This document shows positions 16,653 to 20,291 of a DNA stretch of 20,291 bases, one piece after another (the first letter of the stretch is position 1; each line of letters starts with the position of its first letter). Under the pieces are notes generated by a model. That model saw only the letters and a list, made by a program, of their open reading frames with translations. It did not search any database and was not told the DNA's origin. The DNA is taken from NCBI GenBank assembly GCA_002433805.1, contig DJIW01000092.1, forward strand, positions 1-20,291, written 5' to 3'. Source of the DNA: Competibacteraceae bacterium UBA6584. GTDB taxonomy: Bacteria > Pseudomonadota > Gammaproteobacteria > Competibacterales > Competibacteraceae. The translations under genes and the position numbers were made by a program.

Positions 16653-17642
16653 TCAGGGCGCAACCGGTTCCGGTATCTGATGCAAGGCGGCTGCCAACAC
16701 CTCGCTTCCCGCGCCGGGTCGATGGACATGTTCGCTGAGATAACGCCGCCAGGCCCGCGCTCCCGGCACGCCTTGAAAAAGTCCGAGCAGGTGCCGGGTG
16801 ATGCAGTGTAGCGGCGTGCCGGCGCGCGACTCTCGGTCCACATAAGGCAGCAAGTCCCAGATGAGTTGGCGGCGGCCGGGCGGCGGTCGGGTCGCATGGA
16901 AAAAACGTCGGTCCACCTCGGCTAGAAGATAGGGGTTTTCGTAGGCGGCGCGGCCGATCATCACGCCGTCCGCGCGGCGCAGCTGTTCCGCAATCTGGTC
17001 CAAGTCCGTCAGCCCGCCGTTGAGGATGAAGCGCAGGTGGGGAAAATCCTGTTTGAGACGGTGGACGATGTCGTGGCGCAACGGCGGGATTTCGCGGTTT
17101 TGCTTGGGGCTAAGGCCGGTCAACCAAGCCTTGCGCGCGTGGATGATGAAGATCTGACACCCGCCTTCGGCGACGCGGCCGATAAAATCCACCAACTCCG
17201 CATAGGAGTCGCGGTCGTCGATGCCGGTGCGGGTCTTGACCGTGACCGGCAGGTCTACCGCCGCCCGCATCGCCGCGACGCAGGCAGCGACCAGCGACGG
17301 TTCCGCCATCAAGCAAGCCCCGAACCGGCCCGATTGTACCCGGTCGCTCGGGCAACCGACGTTGAGATTGACCTCGTCGAAACCGAATTCGGCGGCGATG
17401 CGGGCGGCTTGCGCCAGTTCGGCGGGGTCGCTGCCGCCCAATTGCAGCGCTAGCGGATGTTCGGCGGGGTCGTAAGCCAATAGCCGATCCCGGTCGCCGC
17501 GCAGCACGGCCCCGGTCGTGACCATTTCGGTGTACAGCAAGGTGTGCCGGGTCAGCAGGCGCAGAAAATACCGGCAATGCCGGTCGGTCCAGTCCATCAT
17601 CGGCGCCACGCTGATCCGGCGGTCGATCGTCCCTTTTTCCAT
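16653..17642 (-). CDS. dusA: tRNA-dihydrouridine(20/20a) synthase DusA
   Basis: DusA is an FMN enzyme that reduces uridines 20/20a in the tRNA D-loop using NADPH. From ATG 17642 the product is 329 residues, the usual family length. It aligns almost position by position with E. coli DusA: SVAPMMDWTDRHCRYFLRLL, LLYTEMVTTGAVLRG, LQLGGSDPAELAQAA, NLNVGCPSDRVQSGRFGACL with the catalytic Cys97 in GCPS, TVKTRTGIDDRDSY, IIHARKAWLTGLSPKQNREI, NGGL, DGVMIGRAAYENP and HLLGLFQGVPGARAWRRYLS. An in-frame ATG at 17726 would add 28 residues and overlap the preceding gene; neither start has a visible Shine-Dalgarno site, so I chose by homology. It lies 61 bases after the dienelactone-hydrolase-like gene. Confidence 0.95.
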   Translation of the reverse strand: MEKGTIDRRISVAPMMDWTDRHCRYFLRLLTRHTLLYTEMVTTGAVLRGDRDRLLAYDPAEHPLALQLGGSDPAELAQAARIAAEFGFDEVNLNVGCPSDRVQSGRFGACLMAEPSLVAACVAAMRAAVDLPVTVKTRTGIDDRDSYAELVDFIGRVAEGGCQIFIIHARKAWLTGLSPKQNREIPPLRHDIVHRLKQDFPHLRFILNGGLTDLDQIAEQLRRADGVMIGRAAYENPYLLAEVDRRFFHATRPPPGRRQLIWDLLPYVDRESRAGTPLHCITRHLLGLFQGVPGARAWRRYLSEHVHRPGAGSEVLAAALHQIPEPVAP

Positions 17643-17703
17643 CGTGGATGCGAACGCGCGCTGGGTTAGCCAGCCGCCCTGACGGTCGCGCGGCCTACAC
17701 GTT

Positions 17704-18489
17704 TCATTTTTTGGCGAACAGTTCATCGAAGAATTGTTGCATGGCGAGCCATGACCGGGCGTCGGCGGCGGCGTTGTAAGCGGCCCCCTTGCTGTTGTCG
17801 GAGCCGTTGGCGGCGTTGGTGAAGCCGTGCACCGCTTTGCCGTAAGCGATCAGCTGCCAGTCCACGCCGCCTGCTCGCATTTCTTGTTCGAAAGCCGCGA
17901 CCTGATCTGCGGGCACGTACGGGTCGTCGGCTCCGTGCAGCGCCAGCACCTTGGCGCGGACATTCTTGGCGTCTTGGGGCGCGGGGCTATCGAGGCCGCC
18001 GTGAAAACTGACCACGCCCGCCACATCGGCCCCGCTGCGGGCCAGCTCCAGCACCGTCGTGCCGCCGAAGCAATAACCGATCGCCGCGATCTTGTCAGCC
18101 GCCACGTTCGCCTGCGCCTTGAGAGCGGCTAGGCCCGCCGCCGCTCTCGCCCGCAGCAACGGCCGATCTTTTTTATAAGCGCCGGCCAATTTTCCGGCTT
18201 CGTCGCGGTTGGCGGCGAGCTTGCCGTCGCCGTAGATGTCGGCGGCGAGCGCCACGTAACCCAGTTCAGCCAGTTGCTCGGCGCGACGTTTGGCGTAATC
18301 GTTCAGGCCCATCCATTCGTGAACCACCAAAACGCCGGGCAGGGGGCCCTTGGCGTCCTTGGGATAAGCCAGATAGCCCACCAGCCGGGCATCGCCCTGC
18401 CGGTACTCCACGGTTTTGGTTTCGACGGCGGCGCGCGCCAGCGCCGGCAGTAGCAGCGACATCAGTAACAGCGATAACCATCGAGGCAT
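17704..18489 (-). CDS. Exported dienelactone hydrolase family protein
   Basis: This alpha/beta hydrolase has 261 residues and an N-terminal signal peptide (MPRWLSLLLMSLLLPALARA), so it probably acts in the periplasm. Most dienelactone hydrolases are cytosolic. Motifs include GVLVVHEWMGLNDYAKRRAE, ADIYGDGK, the nucleophile elbow GYCFGG (Cys140), HGADDPYVP (acid Asp189) and AVHGFTN (His221), a complete Cys-Asp-His triad. The ATG at 18489 is chosen over a TTG 10 codons upstream because AGGAGA lies 7 bases before it and the signal peptide begins there. The natural substrate is unknown; esters or lactones are expected and genuine dienelactone catabolism has no support here, as no other ring-cleavage genes are present. 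It follows pyrD by 80 bases and precedes dusA. Confidence 0.9.
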   Translation of the reverse strand: MPRWLSLLLMSLLLPALARAAVETKTVEYRQGDARLVGYLAYPKDAKGPLPGVLVVHEWMGLNDYAKRRAEQLAELGYVALAADIYGDGKLAANRDEAGKLAGAYKKDRPLLRARAAAGLAALKAQANVAADKIAAIGYCFGGTTVLELARSGADVAGVVSFHGGLDSPAPQDAKNVRAKVLALHGADDPYVPADQVAAFEQEMRAGGVDWQLIAYGKAVHGFTNAANGSDNSKGAAYNAAADARSWLAMQQFFDELFAKK

Positions 18490-18569
18490 GGGAGCGTCTC
18501 CTGTGCGGTTGATCGTCAAAGCGTAGACCTTAAAAGGGCGGCCGTCAGTTCGCGCGGAGCGCGCGGCGT

Positions 18570-19592
18570 TCAGCGCAAGGCCGCCACCGCCTCGCGCACC
18601 AGGGTCGGCCCGCGATAAATGAAGCCCGTGTACAGCTGCACCAGACTGGCGCCGGCGGCGATCTTGGCGGCGGCGTCGGCCCCGCTCGAAATTCCGCCGA
18701 CCGCGATAATCGGCAGCTTGCCGGCGAGGATCTCCGCCAACTGCCGCACGACGGCGGTGGAGTGATCCCGCAGCGGCGCGCCGCTCAGGCCGCCCGCCTC
18801 GGCGGCGTGAGGCTGGCCTTCGACGCCGGTCCGCGAGAACGTGGTGTTGGTGGCGATCACCGCGTCGATTTCATGGCGCAACAGCGTTTGCGCCACGCTC
18901 GCTAAATCCTCGTCGGCAAGGTCGGGGGCGATCTTGACCGCCAACGGCGTGTAACGGCCGTATTCGACCGCCAGACGCCGCTGCTCGGTTTTCAATGCCT
19001 CCAGCAACCGGTCCAGGGCCGCGCCGTATTGAAGATCGCGCAAGCCCGGCGTGTTGGGCGAGGAAATGTTGACCGCGACGTAACTGGCCCAAGGATAAAC
19101 TTTACGCAAGCCGATCAAATAATCCTCGGTCGCCCGTTCGACCGGGGTGACGGCGTTTTTGCCGATGTTGATGCCGAGGATGCCTCGGTGGCGACTTTTT
19201 TTTACCTGATCGATCAAAAAATCCACGCCCTTGTTGTTGAAGCCCATGCGGTTGATCAGTGCTTGCGCCGCCGGCAGGCGAAACAGCCGGGGTTTGGGAT
19301 TGCCCGGTTGCGGGCGGGGCGTGACGGTGCCGATTTCGATAAACCCGAAGCCGCAAGTCTGCCAGGCTCGGATGCATTCGCCGTTCTTGTCCAGGCCGGC
19401 GGCCAAGCCGACCGGATTGGGGAAATCGAGGCCCATAACGCGCCGAGGCGCGTTCGAAACAGGCGCGGACAGCAAGCCGCCCAAGGCGTTTAAGGGACTG
19501 TTGTCGGCGCGCCGCAGAAACGCCAGCGTCAGATCGTGCGCGGTTTCGGGGTCGAGCGTGAAAAGCAGGGAACGAATGCTGTTGTAAAACAT
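18570..19592 (-). CDS. pyrD: Dihydroorotate dehydrogenase (quinone), class 2
   Basis: PyrD oxidises dihydroorotate to orotate and passes electrons to ubiquinone at the inner membrane, step four of pyrimidine synthesis. The 340-residue protein matches the class 2 type: an N-terminal membrane-associating helix pair (MFYNSIRSLLFTLDPETAHD aligns with the E. coli start), GLAAGLDKNGECI, IEIGTVTPRPQPGNPKPRLF, RMGFNNKGVD, INIGKN, NISSPNTPGLRDLQYG with catalytic Ser178, AVKIAPDL, IATNTT, GGLSGAPL and the phosphate-binding GGISSGADA/AGASLVQLYTG. ATG 19592 is preferred to the GTG one codon upstream because it matches the family start. No Shine-Dalgarno sequence is visible before it. It is the first gene of the minus-strand run and has the long gene-poor region upstream. 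Confidence 0.97.
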   Translation of the reverse strand: MFYNSIRSLLFTLDPETAHDLTLAFLRRADNSPLNALGGLLSAPVSNAPRRVMGLDFPNPVGLAAGLDKNGECIRAWQTCGFGFIEIGTVTPRPQPGNPKPRLFRLPAAQALINRMGFNNKGVDFLIDQVKKSRHRGILGINIGKNAVTPVERATEDYLIGLRKVYPWASYVAVNISSPNTPGLRDLQYGAALDRLLEALKTEQRRLAVEYGRYTPLAVKIAPDLADEDLASVAQTLLRHEIDAVIATNTTFSRTGVEGQPHAAEAGGLSGAPLRDHSTAVVRQLAEILAGKLPIIAVGGISSGADAAAKIAAGASLVQLYTGFIYRGPTLVREAVAALR

Positions 19593-19595
19593 CAC

Positions 19596-19835
19596 AATGG
19601 GTCGGTTGTCAAGAGAGGTTAAAAGAGTCGGCGGCGGGCTGCCAGCCGTCCGCGCGGTTGGCTTATGGCTCGTTGCTGTGGCTTCGCTCGCCGTCGCGCG
19701 CGATAGCCTAGTCAGACATTGAAATCGTTTTTGGATGCCCCTGTCACGTCCTGGACTGGCGCTGGCGGCTTGCCGTGGCGATTCAGCCGCTAAAATTCCA
19801 TCGCCCTGCGGCTTCGAGGCTGGCGCCCGCGTTTT
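19596..19835. other. GC-rich spacer upstream of pyrD, no supported gene
   Basis: No supported gene lies here. A 41-codon plus-strand frame (19597-19722) has no ribosome site and overlaps the pyrD start. The minus strand is open in the pyrD frame back to about 19872 but contains no ATG, GTG or TTG. The pyrD promoter should lie here, but I could not identify one with confidence. No hairpin with a T-run was seen. Confidence 0.4.
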
Positions 19836-20291
19836 CAGCGAAGATTTAACAAGAATATTGTAATACGCATCTTATGAATACCGAATCAATCCTTGCCGGA
19901 ATGGTCAACGGTATAACCGCTGGCGACAAATTTGATATTGCCAAGTAATCAATGTTTGATAAATTGAAGCCTTGGGTGGGCGAATTAAGCAGTATTTGGT
20001 TGCAACTGAAACGTATTTAAGGCATTATTCCGAGCAATCTGTACCAAGCCTAACGCTAAAGCACCGCTAAGGACTTAGGTTTTTGAGGAAGGAACAGCGA
20101 ATCACCTCAATAAGTGGATAGATCGCTTTAATCGATCCCTGAAACGTGACACTCGGCGCGAGCGCTAGGCTCGGGCCGTGGTCAGGCTTTTTAACGGTTC
20201 ACCGTTTTGTTATTAAGGATTTTGCAGTCGGCGAACAGCATGCCAGCGCTGCGAACAGGCGCGCGCTTTCATGCGCTTACAAGTACACAGA
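19836..20291. other. AT-rich gene-poor segment, possible decayed mobile-element remnant
   Basis: Base composition changes sharply here: hand counts give about 43, 38, 37 and 48 percent GC over the four 60-base blocks 19861-20100, against visibly GC-rich flanks. Only very short frames with starts exist, such as 24 codons at 19874-19948 and 22 codons at 19953-20021, none with a good ribosome site. A plus-strand frame ending at the stop near 20067 includes TYLRHYSEQ..SLTLKHR, which by eye faintly recalls the C-terminal tail of integrase-core transposases. A second frame near 20085-20165 reads EGTANHLNKWIDRFNRSLKR and then stops. No terminal repeats were found. At the right edge short open frames run off the window on both strands (plus from a GTG at 20146; minus ending at the stop near 20214) and cannot be judged. 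Confidence 0.35.
20193..20213 (+). terminator. Possible weak intrinsic terminator in the right-end spacer
   Basis: AACGG-TTCA-CCGTT (20193-20206) can form a 5-bp stem with a 4-base loop and is followed by TTGTTATT on the plus strand. The stem is weak and no supported plus-strand gene lies upstream, so it may be a leftover of the decayed sequence or chance. Confidence 0.25.

Noticed and set aside
17643..17726. 28-residue N-terminal extension of DusA from an ATG inside the preceding gene
   Set aside because: It has no ribosome site, is Cys/Arg-rich and unlike the family, and the shorter form has the expected length.
18490..18569. CGCGCG-CTC-CGCGCG hairpin after pyrD as a terminator
   Set aside because: The stem is not followed directly by a T-run; the nearest four Ts come about 17 bases later, after other sequence.
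19607..19612. A perfect TTGACA on the minus strand just before pyrD
   Set aside because: It lies only 14 bases before the start codon, so a promoter using it would start transcription inside pyrD; no matching -10 was found.
19597..19722. A 41-codon plus-strand frame with a basic start and a hydrophobic middle
   Set aside because: No ribosome-binding site, overlap with the divergent pyrD start region, and no family recognised; not enough to call a gene.
19593..19872. Open reading frame continuing upstream of the pyrD ATG in the same frame for over 90 codons
   Set aside because: It contains no ATG, GTG or TTG other than the GTG next to the ATG, and the family N-terminus aligns exactly at the ATG, so the extension is probably not translated.
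20159..20173. CGAGC-GCTAG-GCTCG hairpin near the right end
   Set aside because: A lone 5-bp stem without T-run or surrounding gene context; expected by chance.

Overview
The window looks like chromosomal DNA from a GC-rich, non-enteric gammaproteobacterium. I infer this from the full-length single-chain PurL (1293 aa), DusA, a class 2 PyrD, the PTS-Ntr enzyme PtsP and the residue-by-residue match of several start regions to their E. coli counterparts. Genus is not decidable by eye; a Competibacteraceae-like organism is only a guess. There is no rRNA, tRNA, CRISPR array or intact insertion sequence.

Layout. 1-1782 (+): 3' part of ptsP. 1823-4084 (-): a membrane-bound hybrid histidine kinase with REC and HPt domains, convergent with ptsP. 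4286-13258 (+): purL, qorA, then a compact thiazole-phosphate block thiO-thiS-thiG-thiE-moeB/thiF (the last with a rhodanese domain). 13255-14648 (-): a translationally coupled CBS-domain protein and histone-deacetylase-family hydrolase, whose last stop codon shares a CTAG with the stop of moeB. 14742-16502 (-): a 7TM-DISM/GGDEF diguanylate cyclase. 16653-19592 (-): pyrD, an exported dienelactone-hydrolase-like protein and dusA. 19593-20291: about 700 bases without a convincing gene, starting GC-rich and turning AT-rich, possibly holding a decayed mobile-element remnant.

How the genes fit together. ThiO makes dehydroglycine from glycine using oxygen. The MoeB/ThiF protein adenylates the ThiS C-terminal Gly-Gly and its rhodanese domain can supply sulfur. 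ThiG builds the thiazole ring and ThiE joins it to the pyrimidine moiety. PurL, upstream on the same strand, feeds the purine pathway whose intermediate AIR is also the ThiC substrate for that pyrimidine; thiC and thiD are not in the window. No TPP riboswitch is visible in front of the thi block. Signalling is represented by the hybrid kinase, the cyclase and the CBS protein; none has an obvious partner gene here. No strongly novel system stands out. The best candidates for a second look are the CBS/deacetylase pair, the self-contained sulfur relay and the AT-rich right end.
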